DNA from: Gottfriedia solisilvae | Lineage (GTDB): Bacteria > Bacillota > Bacilli > Bacillales > Bacillaceae_G | Direction: 5' to 3' | DNA length: 64,000 bases | Assembly (NCBI RefSeq): GCF_002128405.1 | Contig: NZ_NETJ01000010.1 | Location: 1-64,000, forward strand | In this document: positions 44,843 to 53,947 of the stretch, one piece after another | Position numbering within the stretch: position 1 is the first letter of the stretch | Layout of the letters: each line of letters starts with the position of its first letter | Program-made: the position numbers and the translations under genes | The notes under the pieces: model-generated | The model's database searches: none | Told to the model about the DNA's origin: nothing | Seen by the model: the letters and a program-made list of their open reading frames with translations, nothing else

Positions 44843-46165
44843 ATGTATTTACATGGTAATAGTCGAGTTGATCATAATGGACATCTAGAAATCGGAGGTT
44901 GCAGTACAGTTCAACTAGCTGAACAGTATGGGACACCTTTATATATATACGACGAAGTATTGATTGAGTCTAAATGTAGAGAATTTCATGAAGCATTAAA
45001 AGAGACAGGATTAAAATATCAAGTTGCTTATGCAAGTAAAGCTTTCCTTTGTATTGAACAAGCCCGCTTAATTGAAAGAGAAGGGTTATGTTTAGATGTA
45101 GTCTCAAGTGGCGAACTATATACAGCGTTACAAGCAGGATTTCCACCTGAGAAAATTCACTTTCATGGGAATAATAAATCAATAGAAGAAATTGAAGAAG
45201 CTTTAGATGCGAAAATTGGTTGTTTCGTAGTCGATAATTTCTTTGAGTTAGAAGTATTACAAGCAATCGCCGAAGATCGCGGAGTATATGTATCAATCTT
45301 ATTACGTGTAACACCTGGAGTAGAAGCACACACTCATGAATATGTAATGACAGGACAAGAAGATTCAAAGTTTGGTTTTGATATCACGTCAGGTCAAGCA
45401 AACGAAGCAGTTGCCATTTCGTTAGATTCACCAAATTTAAAACTGTTAGGTATACATTCTCATATCGGCTCGCAAATTTTTGAACCAGATGGGTTTGTTC
45501 ACGCAATTAAAATATTAATGAACTTTTTAAATGCACTAAAAAATGAATTAGACTATACGGCTGAAATATTAAACGTAGGTGGCGGATTTGGGATTCGTTA
45601 CACTTCTGAAGACGAACCGTTATCAATCGTTAAGCATATTGATCAAATTACTTCTATTATTAAACAACAATGTGAAGAATTATCGTATCCAGTTCCTGAA
45701 TTATGGTTAGAGCCTGGCCGTAGCATCGTTGGTGAAGCAGGAACAACTCTTTATACGATTGGAGCAACAAAAAACCTACCTTCAGTAAGAAAATATGTTT
45801 CTGTTGATGGGGGAATGACTGATAATATCCGCCCAGCACTTTATGGATCAAAGTATGAAGCAATGCTTGCTAATCGTGCGAATGACGAGAATAAAGAGGT
45901 CGTATCAATTGCAGGTAAATGTTGTGAAAGTGGAGATATGTTAATTTGGGATTGTGAATTACCAGTTGTTGAGAGTAATGACTTATTAGCAGTATCATGT
46001 ACAGGTGCATACGGATATTCAATGGCAAATAATTATAATCGTATTCGTCGTCCGGCAGTTGTATTTGTAAAAGACGGTGTATCTAGAGTAGTCGTACAAC
46101 GTGAAACGTATAAAGACTTAATTAAAAATGATATGATTTACATTGAAAACTCTTCTATTAGATAA
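44843..46165 (+). CDS. lysA: Diaminopimelate decarboxylase
   Basis: Decarboxylates meso-diaminopimelate to L-lysine, the last step of lysine synthesis, using PLP. 440 residues. PLP lysine K66 in YASKAFL; HGNNKS; GGGFGIRYTSED (phosphate site); EPGRSIVGEAG; CCESGDML with the active-site Cys; AYGYSMANNYN at the C-terminus. Start chosen at 44843 for SD AAGGGAGA (44829-44836); the frame extended to 44804 contains that SD. Controlled by the upstream lysine riboswitch. Confidence 0.97.
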   Translation: MYLHGNSRVDHNGHLEIGGCSTVQLAEQYGTPLYIYDEVLIESKCREFHEALKETGLKYQVAYASKAFLCIEQARLIEREGLCLDVVSSGELYTALQAGFPPEKIHFHGNNKSIEEIEEALDAKIGCFVVDNFFELEVLQAIAEDRGVYVSILLRVTPGVEAHTHEYVMTGQEDSKFGFDITSGQANEAVAISLDSPNLKLLGIHSHIGSQIFEPDGFVHAIKILMNFLNALKNELDYTAEILNVGGGFGIRYTSEDEPLSIVKHIDQITSIIKQQCEELSYPVPELWLEPGRSIVGEAGTTLYTIGATKNLPSVRKYVSVDGGMTDNIRPALYGSKYEAMLANRANDENKEVVSIAGKCCESGDMLIWDCELPVVESNDLLAVSCTGAYGYSMANNYNRIRRPAVVFVKDGVSRVVVQRETYKDLIKNDMIYIENSSIR

Positions 46166-46180
46166 TAGAAGAGTTTTATT
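46146..46180 (+). terminator. Terminator overlapping the lysA stop
   Basis: AAAACTCTTCTATTA/TAATAGAAGAGTTTT; the left arm is formed by the last lysA codons. Confidence 0.85.
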
Positions 46181-46240
46181 ACGGTTTCCTAACTATTATA
46201 TGTTTGTTTATCGACAGATTAAGACATATTTATCATTTAT

Positions 46241-46257
46241 ATTACAATATTGTAACA
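46241..46257 (-). promoter_or_regulatory. WalR-box-like site upstream of the CwlO-like gene
   Basis: On the minus strand, TGTTAC-N5-TGTAAT fits the WalR consensus TGTWAH-N5-TGTWAH. It lies 68 bp before the start of a wall hydrolase of a type controlled by WalRK in Bacillus. Orientation is opposite to the gene, which weakens the case. Confidence 0.4.
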
Positions 46258-46324
46258 AAAGCGACTCCCTTCGCAAATCTATGATATAAATACCTAGTAG
46301 ATAAGCGAGAGGAGACACGCTGAA

Positions 46325-47455
46325 ATGTTTAAAAGAAAACTTACAGTGCTGGCTATTGCAGGTACATTTTTAGTATCTTTAGCGCCGAATGCTTCGGTAA
46401 ATGCCGAAACGAAAGTAGAAAAAAAGCAAGCTGAAGTAGATAAATTCCAATCACAATTCAAAAAATTAAGTAATGATGTTAAAAAGATAGATCAAAAGAT
46501 TAAAGACACTAAAGCAAAAATACAATCTAAAAAAGAAGAAATCTCTGAGACTCAAAAAATCATTCAAGATAAAAATGCTAGAATTACATATTTACAAGAC
46601 CGTATCGAGAAGCGTAACGAAATGCTAGAAGATCGTCTTGTTGCTATGCAAAAGCAACCAAAAGTTAATTTAGTAACTGATGTTCTTTTCAACTCTGATG
46701 GTATTGTTGATTTCTTTAATCGTTTAAATTCGATTACAACGCTTTTTGAGGCAGACCAAGATATCATTAAAGAGCAAGAATCAGAACAAGCAGAAGTTGA
46801 AAAAGAAAAACAACTTGTGAACGAGAAAAAAGAATCACTTGTTAAAGCAAAAGAAGACCTTGTAGCACAAGAAAGCGATTTATCTAAATCACAAGCAGCA
46901 AAAGAAAAATCTTTAAGATCTGCAGAATATAGATTAAAACTTGCGGTTAAAGAACTGCAAGATGCAAAAGAAGATGTAAGAGTGAGACAGTTAGAACAAC
47001 AATCACTTGAATTAGCTGAACTATCGAATGATAGCGATGACTCTAGCTCTAGTGCTTCAGGCAATGCTGGCCCATCAGAAAATGAAGGACCAATTGCTTC
47101 AGGTAATGCAATTGTAGACTTTGCAATGCAATACCAAGGTGTTCCTTATGTATTTGGTGGAACGTCTCCAAGTGGATTCGATTGCAGTGGATTTATTTGG
47201 TATGTATATTCACATAATGGTTATGGTTTCTCACGTGCTAACGTAAAATCATACTGGAATATGGCTACAAAGATTAGTTCTCCACAACCAGGAGATCTAG
47301 TATTCTTAGAAAACACTTATATTAATGGCCCTTCTCATATGGGTATTTATATTGGTGGTAACAAAATGGTTCATGCTGGAAGTAAAGGTATTGGTACAAT
47401 CAGCTTAAGTAGCAGCTGGGTACGTTCACACTTCTTAGGATATGGCCGATTCTAA
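46325..47455 (+). CDS. Secreted NlpC/P60 D,L-endopeptidase, CwlO-like
   Basis: 376 residues. Signal peptide (1-27, NASVNAE), then a long coiled coil (about 30-230, rich in K/E/Q heptads) as in CwlO/PcsB, a Ser-rich linker, and a C-terminal NlpC/P60 domain (about 255-376) with Cys287 in FDCSGF and His338 in SHMGIYIG, followed by MVHAG. Such enzymes cut stem peptides to allow wall elongation; the coiled coil is the part that FtsEX acts on in homologues. B. subtilis CwlO is longer (about 470). WalR-like box upstream. Confidence 0.9.
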   Translation: MFKRKLTVLAIAGTFLVSLAPNASVNAETKVEKKQAEVDKFQSQFKKLSNDVKKIDQKIKDTKAKIQSKKEEISETQKIIQDKNARITYLQDRIEKRNEMLEDRLVAMQKQPKVNLVTDVLFNSDGIVDFFNRLNSITTLFEADQDIIKEQESEQAEVEKEKQLVNEKKESLVKAKEDLVAQESDLSKSQAAKEKSLRSAEYRLKLAVKELQDAKEDVRVRQLEQQSLELAELSNDSDDSSSSASGNAGPSENEGPIASGNAIVDFAMQYQGVPYVFGGTSPSGFDCSGFIWYVYSHNGYGFSRANVKSYWNMATKISSPQPGDLVFLENTYINGPSHMGIYIGGNKMVHAGSKGIGTISLSSSWVRSHFLGYGRF

Positions 47456-47463
47456 TAAATTAT

Positions 47464-47505
47464 TAACCTCGTATTATATTAAATATGGTACGAGGTTTTT
47501 TATTA
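47464..47505 (+). terminator. Terminator after the CwlO-like gene
   Basis: AACCTCGTA/TACGAGGTT stem with a 15-nt loop, then TTTTTTATT. Confidence 0.87.
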
Positions 47506-47516
47506 TGAATAAGAAT

Positions 47517-47557
47517 AAAAGGCATGACTCAGATATTTCATGAGTCCATGCCTTTTT
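47517..47557 (-). terminator. Terminator overlapping the end of mscL
   Basis: GGCATGACTCA pairs with TGAGTCCATGCC (one bulge); on the minus strand it is followed by a T-run. The mscL stop codon (47538) is inside the hairpin. Confidence 0.8.
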
Positions 47558-47930
47558 GATTTTTTACTTGTTCTTGTAACAAGTCACGAATTTCAATTAA
47601 AAGTTGTTCTTCTTTTGTAGGTACTGGAGGTTTAGCCTCTTCAATTTCTTTCTTCTTAAAAGAGATTTTACTTAGTAATCTAATGAAGAAGAACACCGAG
47701 ATTGAAATGATTAGAAAGTCGAAAACAGATTGTATAAATGAACCATATTTTATTCCGTGGTAAACTAATCCGGTAAAATCTCGTTTCCCAACGATTAATC
47801 CTAGAAGCGGCGTCATAATATCAGCAACTAGAGAAGATACAATTTTACCGAATGCTGCACCAATAATGACCCCGACAGCTAAATCGAGTATATTACCTTT
47901 TAATGCGAATTTCTTAAACTCTTCAAACAT
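47538..47930 (-). CDS. mscL: Large-conductance mechanosensitive channel
   Basis: 130 residues, two membrane helices. The N-terminus [20 protein letters not shown] and [21 protein letters not shown] are hallmark MscL. Pentameric emergency valve for hypo-osmotic shock. The start at 47930 has SD GGGGGAA (minus strand); the longer frame to 48011 has none. Functionally pairs with c-di-AMP osmotic control elsewhere in the window, though not linked genetically. Confidence 0.96.
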   Translation of the reverse strand: MFEEFKKFALKGNILDLAVGVIIGAAFGKIVSSLVADIMTPLLGLIVGKRDFTGLVYHGIKYGSFIQSVFDFLIISISVFFFIRLLSKISFKKKEIEEAKPPVPTKEEQLLIEIRDLLQEQVKNQKGMDS

Positions 47931-48078
47931 AGTAATTCCCCCTATATAATATCGTATTAGTTTACATAGAAATCTTAATTGTTTCAAGCGTGGGGGGAGA
48001 TTCTTAAGCAAAAATATTTATATCAGCACTTCAATATGGTAAATACTAAGTAAGACAATTATTTGGGAGGGATTCGAG

Positions 48079-49029
48079 ATGGGGAATGAATTGGCTACAT
48101 TTGCAGGTGGATGTTTTTGGTGTATGATCAAACCATTTGATAAGGAGCCTGGAATTATTAAAGTAGTTTCCGGTTATACAGGTGGGGAAAAAGAGAATCC
48201 AACTTATGAAGAGGTTTGTACACATTTAACTGGCCACTATGAAGCTGTTCAAATTACTTTTGATCCGGAATTTTATTCTTATGAAAAATTATTGGAAACA
48301 TTTTGGCGTCAAATTGATCCAACTGATGTAGGTGGACAATTCCATGATCGAGGTAGTTCCTATAAAACAGCGATTTTTTATCATAATGAAGAGCAAAGAC
48401 AACTAGCGCTAGCATCAAAAGAAGAAATTGAAAAGAGTGGTGTTTTCAAAAAGCCGATTGTTACAGAGGTTTTACCTGCTAAACCATTTTATGAAGCAGA
48501 AGAACATCATCAAGATTATTATAAAAAACATCCGATTCGTTACCAGCTTTATTATAAAGGATCTGGACGTCAAAAATTTATAAAAGAACATTGGAAAACA
48601 GGTCAAGAAGAACTGAAACAAAAGCTTACACCAATTCAATATGCCGTTACACAAGAAGATGCAACTGAACCTCCATTCCGTAATGAGTTTTGGGATCATA
48701 AAGAAAAAGGAATTTATGTTGATATAGTATCTGGTATTCCTTTATTTAGTTCACTAGATAAATTTGATTCTGGTTGTGGATGGCCGAGTTTTACAAGACC
48801 AATTTTAAAAGGTGAGATTGAAGAAAAGAAAGATTATAGTCATGGCATGATGCGAATTGAAGTACGTAGTTCAGAAGCCGATTCGCATTTAGGACATGTG
48901 TTCGATGATGGTCCAGGACCAGAAGGGCTGAGATATTGTATTAATTCTGCAGCTTTGAAATTTATTCCTTATGACAAAATGGACGAAGAAGGTTATGGGA
49001 ATTATAAAAGTATTTTTATCAATAAATAG
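48079..49029 (+). CDS. msrAB: Bifunctional peptide methionine sulfoxide reductase MsrA-MsrB fusion
   Basis: 316 residues. MsrA domain (about 5-160) with nucleophile Cys12 and Cys15 in [25 protein letters not shown] and EHHQDYYKK. MsrB domain (about 180-310) with [22 protein letters not shown] and catalytic Cys287 in [11 protein letters not shown]. The CxxC pairs of zinc-type MsrB are absent, as in other MsrA-MsrB fusions. Reduces S- and R-methionine sulfoxides in proteins. B. subtilis has separate msrA and msrB. SD GGGAGGG before the ATG. Confidence 0.95.
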   Translation: MGNELATFAGGCFWCMIKPFDKEPGIIKVVSGYTGGEKENPTYEEVCTHLTGHYEAVQITFDPEFYSYEKLLETFWRQIDPTDVGGQFHDRGSSYKTAIFYHNEEQRQLALASKEEIEKSGVFKKPIVTEVLPAKPFYEAEEHHQDYYKKHPIRYQLYYKGSGRQKFIKEHWKTGQEELKQKLTPIQYAVTQEDATEPPFRNEFWDHKEKGIYVDIVSGIPLFSSLDKFDSGCGWPSFTRPILKGEIEEKKDYSHGMMRIEVRSSEADSHLGHVFDDGPGPEGLRYCINSAALKFIPYDKMDEEGYGNYKSIFINK

Positions 49030-49037
49030 ATTGAATG

Positions 49038-49066
49038 AGTCGAGAAGAAAAATCTCGGCTTTTTCT
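49038..49066 (+). terminator. Terminator after msrAB
   Basis: AGTCGAGA/TCTCGGCT stem with one G-T pair, then TTTTCTTTTC. Confidence 0.8.
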
Positions 49067-49190
49067 TTTCTTTAAAATATTTTCAGAATATAGTTACAAT
49101 AATAAAAAATATGTGTTAATATAAAAGTGTCACAAAGTTGTCACATTTAAGGTATTGCATTTAACAAAAATACTACAGGAGGTTATTTAT

Positions 49191-49418
49191 ATGAAGCGAA
49201 CTGATAATGAAATCGTTGAAACGTATACTCGATATTCAGGTATTGTCTTTTTAATTGGTCTTATTCTTTTTTTACTATATTTCACTGGAAGCGGTTACGT
49301 ACATACTGACGTTGTCTTAACAGTGAGCATTGTATTAATGGGCTCTTGTTCAACATTATTTTTACTAGGAACATTTTTGGGATTGATGTTTTCGGTCTCA
49401 ACTAGAGAACAAGCTTAA
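49191..49418 (+). CDS. Small two-helix membrane protein
   Basis: 75 residues: polar KRTDNEIVETYTRYSG, two hydrophobic helices (about 18-35 and 42-67) and a short polar end. The start at 49191 has a strong SD AGGAGG (49178-49183). A TGTCACA-rich stretch, GTGTCACAAAGTTGTCACAT, lies at 49127-49146 upstream. Not recognised. Confidence 0.75.
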   Translation: MKRTDNEIVETYTRYSGIVFLIGLILFLLYFTGSGYVHTDVVLTVSIVLMGSCSTLFLLGTFLGLMFSVSTREQA

Positions 49419-49427
49419 AAAAAGAGT

Positions 49428-49470
49428 GGGTGTTCAATGACTAAAAAGTCAATTTGAACACCCTTTTTAT
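49428..49470 (+). terminator. Terminator
   Basis: GGGTGTTCAA/TTGAACACCC stem with inner GACT/AGTC pairing, then TTTTTAT. Confidence 0.88.
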
Positions 49471-49545
49471 TTTGTTGAATTATTAAAATTTATAACATAT
49501 ACATTTAATAATGAAGATTTAGACGTACTAGGAGGTGTCGTTTAT

Positions 49546-50817
49546 ATGGAATTTTTTAAGAAGTTAAAAGGAATGGATCGGAACGTGTGGATTCGAGTAA
49601 TTGGAGAAACCATTACAAGTAGTGCAATGATGATGCTGATGCCGTTTTTTGCATTATATCTAGAAGGTAAAGTTGATTCTATGTTGAAAGTTGGTTTCAT
49701 TATGTCAATTTCACCGATAGCATCTTTATTTGGTTCAATGCTTGGTGGGAGATTGGCTGATATATATGGTCGTAAACGTATGATGGTATTTTCAACGCTT
49801 GCCTCTTCAATCATTCTTATTTCTTTTTCTTTTGTCGAAGGATACACGGCTTTTTTGATTCTTTCAATTTTATTGGGAATCAGTAATTCATTCTTTGATC
49901 CTGCTGCTTCTGCCATGGTTGCTGATGTGACTGCACCAGAAGAAAGAACGGAAGCGTATGGACTACTTCGAGTTGGTAGTAATTTTGGTACTGTAATAGG
50001 GCCTTTACTTGGAAGTTCTATCGTATTTTTTTCGAAAGACAGTTTGTTTTATATCGCTGCAACTGCATTGGGAATCTATAGTATTGCTCAATTCATTTTA
50101 TTAAAAGAAACATTGCCAGCTGGAAATGTGAAGAGTAATGAAAAGGAAAGCGCAAAGATACCATTTAAACAGGTTGTAAATATTATTCTTACTGATAAAT
50201 TACTTCTTTTTTATGTTGCTACAGGTATTATTATTTCTATGGGGTTCTCACAAATCGAAGGTATGTTACCACTTTATTTTAAACAAAGTTTCCAATCTCA
50301 CTTTGGGGAGTGGACACCGTATCCATTTCTAATGTCACTTAATGGTTTATTAGTGGTATTATTACAGTTTCCGATTTCAAGTTATTTAGCGAATCGTTCA
50401 ATTGGAAAAACGATGTTTTACGGAACGTTATTATTTGGTTTAGGCATATTATCAATTGGATTTGCACCACCAATTTTACTTTCAATTGGATTTGGGAAAT
50501 GGGTGATTTTATTCATTCTAGGAATCATTTTTGCTTACTACACATTTGGTGAGATGGTTATGTCACCTGTTCAAATGACTTTCGTTGCAAACATTGCTCC
50601 AGAAGAACTTAGAGCAACATATATGGCAGTTGGAAGTATGAAATGGACTATTGGTGGTTTCCTTGGTCCATTGTTAGGCGGATTCTTATTTGATCTGAAA
50701 CTTGGATTATGGCTATTTGTCATATTAGGTACTGGTGTAGTCGTTTCAGGTGTAATGTATCGTTCACTTGATGAGAAAGTAGCATTTAGAGAAAAAAATC
50801 AAGGGCTAGCGCAATAA
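49546..50817 (+). CDS. MFS multidrug-type transporter
   Basis: 423 residues, twelve helices. MFS motif GGRLADIYGRKRMM after helix 2, ERTEAYGLLRVGSNFGTVIGPLLG and APEELRATYMAVGSMKWTIGGFLGPLLGG in the two halves, the pattern of the MdtG/YttB-like efflux group. SD AGGAGGTG before the ATG. Substrate unknown. Confidence 0.88.
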   Translation: MEFFKKLKGMDRNVWIRVIGETITSSAMMMLMPFFALYLEGKVDSMLKVGFIMSISPIASLFGSMLGGRLADIYGRKRMMVFSTLASSIILISFSFVEGYTAFLILSILLGISNSFFDPAASAMVADVTAPEERTEAYGLLRVGSNFGTVIGPLLGSSIVFFSKDSLFYIAATALGIYSIAQFILLKETLPAGNVKSNEKESAKIPFKQVVNIILTDKLLLFYVATGIIISMGFSQIEGMLPLYFKQSFQSHFGEWTPYPFLMSLNGLLVVLLQFPISSYLANRSIGKTMFYGTLLFGLGILSIGFAPPILLSIGFGKWVILFILGIIFAYYTFGEMVMSPVQMTFVANIAPEELRATYMAVGSMKWTIGGFLGPLLGGFLFDLKLGLWLFVILGTGVVVSGVMYRSLDEKVAFREKNQGLAQ

Positions 50818-50834
50818 AGCGCAGCCTTTTTTTA
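50801..50834 (+). terminator. Terminator overlapping the MFS stop
   Basis: GGCTAGCGC/GCGCAGCC stem with an A-A mismatch, loop AATAAA contains the stop, then T-run. Confidence 0.85.
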
Positions 50835-51026
50835 ATTGATTAAACAGAGAAAAACAATAGAAATGATTCTTTGGGTTATCTGCATTTGTAGCAGATCGTA
50901 TTTCTATCACAACTCCAATTTATTTGCATATGTTGTAAAGAAATATAGGTTTCTACCCATAAAAGCTTATACAGTTTGGGAGAAAGTGGTACAATAGGAA
51001 GAGCAAAAAATAGTAGGGGGAACATC

Positions 51027-52124
51027 ATGAAGATTAAGTTAGGTTTATTATATGGCGGTAAGTCTGCTGAACATAAAGTATCATTACAAACAGCTTTTGC
51101 CGTTATTTCAGCTTTAGATCACTCAAAATTTGATGTGTATCCAATTTATATAACAGAACAAGGCGAATGGTTACAAGGTAAACAAATAGAAGGTAAAGTA
51201 GAAAGTGTAGCTGCTTTAAAATTCTCAAACGAAGATCAACATGTAAGTGAAATTGCTCCTGTTGCATTAACTTCATCAATTATTCCTGCAGCATCAAATC
51301 AAGAATCTACTGGACCAGTTGATGTAATATTCCCATTATTACATGGACCAAATGGTGAAGACGGAACAGTTCAAGGATTACTTGAATTATTAAATATCCC
51401 TTATGCTGGAAATGGTGTATTAGCATCTGCAGCAGGTATGGATAAAGTCATCATGAAAAATTTATTTGCTCAAGCTGGCATTCCACAAGCGAAGTATGTT
51501 CACTTCTTAAAAACAGAATGGAAGGAAACAGCTGAATCTTGTTATGAAAAAGTTGAACAAGAATTAGGTTATCCTGTTTTTGTTAAACCAGCTAATCTAG
51601 GTTCAAGTGTTGGTATCAGTAAAGCGAAAAATCGTGAATCTTTAGTTGCCGCATTTGAAGAAGCTTTCCAATTTGACCGTAAAGTCATTATTGAAGAAAA
51701 TATCGTTGGTCGTGAAATTGAAATTGCAGTTTTAGGAAATGATAAAGTTGAATGTTCTGTTGTAGGAGAAATTAAACCTTCAGTAGAGTTTTATGACTAT
51801 AGTGCTAAATACGAAAGTGGCGAAACAGGATTAATCATTCCTGCACCGATCGAACAAGAAACATATGAGAAGATTAAACATTATGCAGAAGTAGCTTTTA
51901 AAGCGATTGATGGTTCTGGTTTAACTCGTGCGGATTTCTTCGTAACTGAAGATGGTGGAGTATTAATGAATGAAGTAAATACTATGCCTGGTTTCACGCC
52001 ATTTAGTATGTATCCACAATTATGGCAAGCTTCAGGTTTATCATATTCAAGTTTAATTGAGAAATTAATTAACTTAGGAATTGAAAGACACGAACAAAAA
52101 CAACAAATTAAATATAATATTTAA
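51027..52124 (+). CDS. ddl: D-alanine-D-alanine ligase
   Basis: Makes D-Ala-D-Ala for the peptidoglycan stem peptide. 365 residues, ATP-grasp fold: [12 protein letters not shown] (N-terminal Gly loop), [40 protein letters not shown]. The ATG at 51027 follows SD AGGGGGA; the longer frame from 50976 lacks one. Followed by murF, whose product uses the dipeptide directly. Confidence 0.97.
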   Translation: MKIKLGLLYGGKSAEHKVSLQTAFAVISALDHSKFDVYPIYITEQGEWLQGKQIEGKVESVAALKFSNEDQHVSEIAPVALTSSIIPAASNQESTGPVDVIFPLLHGPNGEDGTVQGLLELLNIPYAGNGVLASAAGMDKVIMKNLFAQAGIPQAKYVHFLKTEWKETAESCYEKVEQELGYPVFVKPANLGSSVGISKAKNRESLVAAFEEAFQFDRKVIIEENIVGREIEIAVLGNDKVECSVVGEIKPSVEFYDYSAKYESGETGLIIPAPIEQETYEKIKHYAEVAFKAIDGSGLTRADFFVTEDGGVLMNEVNTMPGFTPFSMYPQLWQASGLSYSSLIEKLINLGIERHEQKQQIKYNI

Positions 52125-52129
52125 CAATT

Positions 52130-52161
52130 GAAAACACTATTCATGATTGAATAGTGTTTTC
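52130..52161 (+). terminator. Hairpin between ddl and murF
   Basis: Perfect 14-bp stem GAAAACACTATTCA/TGAATAGTGTTTTC with a 4-nt loop. There is no T-run beyond TTTTC, so it may be a weak terminator or an RNA-stability hairpin allowing read-through into murF. Confidence 0.6.
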
Positions 52162-52202
52162 ATATGAATAGATAGAAATACTTCGGATAGGAGTCGGTGA
52201 CA

Positions 52203-53588
52203 ATGGCAATCGTGCGTACTTTATCACAAATTGTAAAGATGATACCTGGAAGTCAGTTAGTAGGTAATGATCTATCAATTAATGGCGTTTCAACAGATTC
52301 ACGTGGAGATTTAAATGGAAAATTATTTATACCAATTATAGGGGAAAGATTTGATGCTCATGAATTTCTTCCTCAAGCTATAGAAAATGGTGCAAGTGCA
52401 ATTTTATGTTCAAAAAAATATACAATAGCGCCAACTAATACTTCTGTTATTTTAGTTGATGACACGTTAGAAGCGCTCCAAGCATTAGCAAAATCGTATT
52501 TAAAAGAATGGAATGGTAAAATAGTTGGTATTACAGGCAGTAATGGAAAAACTTCTACTAAAGACATTTTGACTAGCATCCTTTCAGCAAAATATAAAGT
52601 ACATAAAACACAAGGGAATTTTAACAATCATATCGGTTTACCACTAACAGTTCTTTCAATGGATGAAGATACAGAAGTTGCTGTTTTAGAAATGGGTATG
52701 AGTGATTTCGGTGAAATTGAGTTTTTATCAAAATTAGCGGAGCCAGATGCTGCAATTATCACTAATATTGGTGAGTCCCATATGCAAGAATTAGGATCTA
52801 GAGCAGGTATTGCAAAAGCTAAACTAGAAATCGCAAGTGGACTTTCAAAAGAGGGCTTATTAGTTATTAATGGAGATGAACCATTATTATTAGATGGTAC
52901 AAAAGATAAACAGCCTTCTTATACAATTGAAACGTTTGGTTTTAATGAACAGAATGATTTTTATCCAACTTTTATTGAAATGAATGAATCAGGTAGTGAA
53001 TTTGATATAAATAAAACAAATAATGTTCGTTTCAAATTGAGTGTACTAGGAAAACATAATATTAGTAATACTTTGGCAGCAATAGCAGTAGCTAGAAAAT
53101 TCTCTTTAACTTGGGAAGAAATACTATTAGGTATGCAAAATCTAGAAATGACGAAAATGCGAATGGAGTTATTAAAAACTAAAAATGGGCTAACAATTAT
53201 AAATGATGCTTATAACGCTAGTGTTACTTCAATGAAAGCGGCTCTTTTATTTGCTGCGGAATTAACTGGCTATAAAAGAAAGTTTGTAATCTTTGGAGAT
53301 ATGTTAGAGTTAGGTGATCAAGAAATTGCTTTTCACGAAGAAATTGGTGAAGAGGTTGTAAGGCTTCAATTTAATTATTTATACACTTATGGTTCATTAA
53401 GTAAGTTTGCAGCAGTTTCTGCATTTGAACAAATGGACTCTTCGAACGTAAAAAGTTTTGATGACAAAAATAATTTAATTGATATATTAAAACAAGAAGT
53501 TAAACCGGGTGATCTTGTTTTAGTGAAAGCCTCAAGAGGAATGAAATTAGAAGAAGTCGTTAATGCATTATTAGAAACAAACGAGTAG
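52203..53588 (+). CDS. murF: UDP-MurNAc-tripeptide-D-alanyl-D-alanine ligase
   Basis: Adds D-Ala-D-Ala to UDP-MurNAc-tripeptide, the last cytoplasmic step of the stem peptide. 461 residues. N-terminal UDP-binding domain with STDSRGDLNGKLFIPI, central ATPase with ITGSNGKTSTKD and GNFNNHIGLPLT, C-terminal ligase domain with DAYNASVTSMKAAL and GDMLELG. The ATG at 52203 is better spaced to SD TAGGAG (52188-52193) than the GTG at 52197. Paired with ddl as in B. subtilis. Confidence 0.97.
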   Translation: MAIVRTLSQIVKMIPGSQLVGNDLSINGVSTDSRGDLNGKLFIPIIGERFDAHEFLPQAIENGASAILCSKKYTIAPTNTSVILVDDTLEALQALAKSYLKEWNGKIVGITGSNGKTSTKDILTSILSAKYKVHKTQGNFNNHIGLPLTVLSMDEDTEVAVLEMGMSDFGEIEFLSKLAEPDAAIITNIGESHMQELGSRAGIAKAKLEIASGLSKEGLLVINGDEPLLLDGTKDKQPSYTIETFGFNEQNDFYPTFIEMNESGSEFDINKTNNVRFKLSVLGKHNISNTLAAIAVARKFSLTWEEILLGMQNLEMTKMRMELLKTKNGLTIINDAYNASVTSMKAALLFAAELTGYKRKFVIFGDMLELGDQEIAFHEEIGEEVVRLQFNYLYTYGSLSKFAAVSAFEQMDSSNVKSFDDKNNLIDILKQEVKPGDLVLVKASRGMKLEEVVNALLETNE

Positions 53589-53733
53589 GGAGAAGTCGTA
53601 ACAAAAGTATTGCTACTAATTATATTTTTAACGTGACAATTAATTGGAAGAATTGCTCAGGCGCAAAATATATATGTGCTGGATTACTATGTTAAAAGTG
53701 AGGAAACATGGGAAAATTAAGGAAGTTGGACTA

Positions 53734-53863
53734 TTGTTTTCCACACAAGAAGGAATGAAAATCATACTGAAAAAATATAACTTCATTTGCTTTTTAGATG
53801 GAATGTCCGTATAATGAGTAGATATTGTTTCCTTTTCATGATACTTCGGACATTGTTTTCCAC
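53734..53863 (+). repeat. Repeated motif in the long cshA leader
   Basis: ATTGTTTTCCAC occurs at 53734-53745 and 53852-53863, with a shorter ATTGTTTCC at 53824-53832. They lie in the 359-bp murF-cshA gap, which otherwise holds only a 41-codon ORF without an SD and AT-rich promoter-like DNA near 53900. Confidence 0.55.
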
Positions 53864-53947
53864 TAAAAACGAACCTTCCAAATGTGAACAGTCACGAAAC
53901 ATATAATTTTTATAGATATAATTGAGATACAAAGGAGATTAACCAAA

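Noticed and set aside
46564-47064. 166-codon Ser/Cys-rich antisense frame
   Set aside because: Mirror of the Lys/Glu-rich coiled coil of the CwlO-like protein.
9864-50817. Prophage or integrative element in the accessory region
   Set aside because: No integrase, transposase, capsid or replication genes, and no att-like tRNA end repeats were found; genes are ordinary metabolic and transport functions.
53689-53814. 41-codon ORF in the cshA leader
   Set aside because: ATG lacks an SD, and the product resembles nothing I recognise; kept only as part of the leader description.
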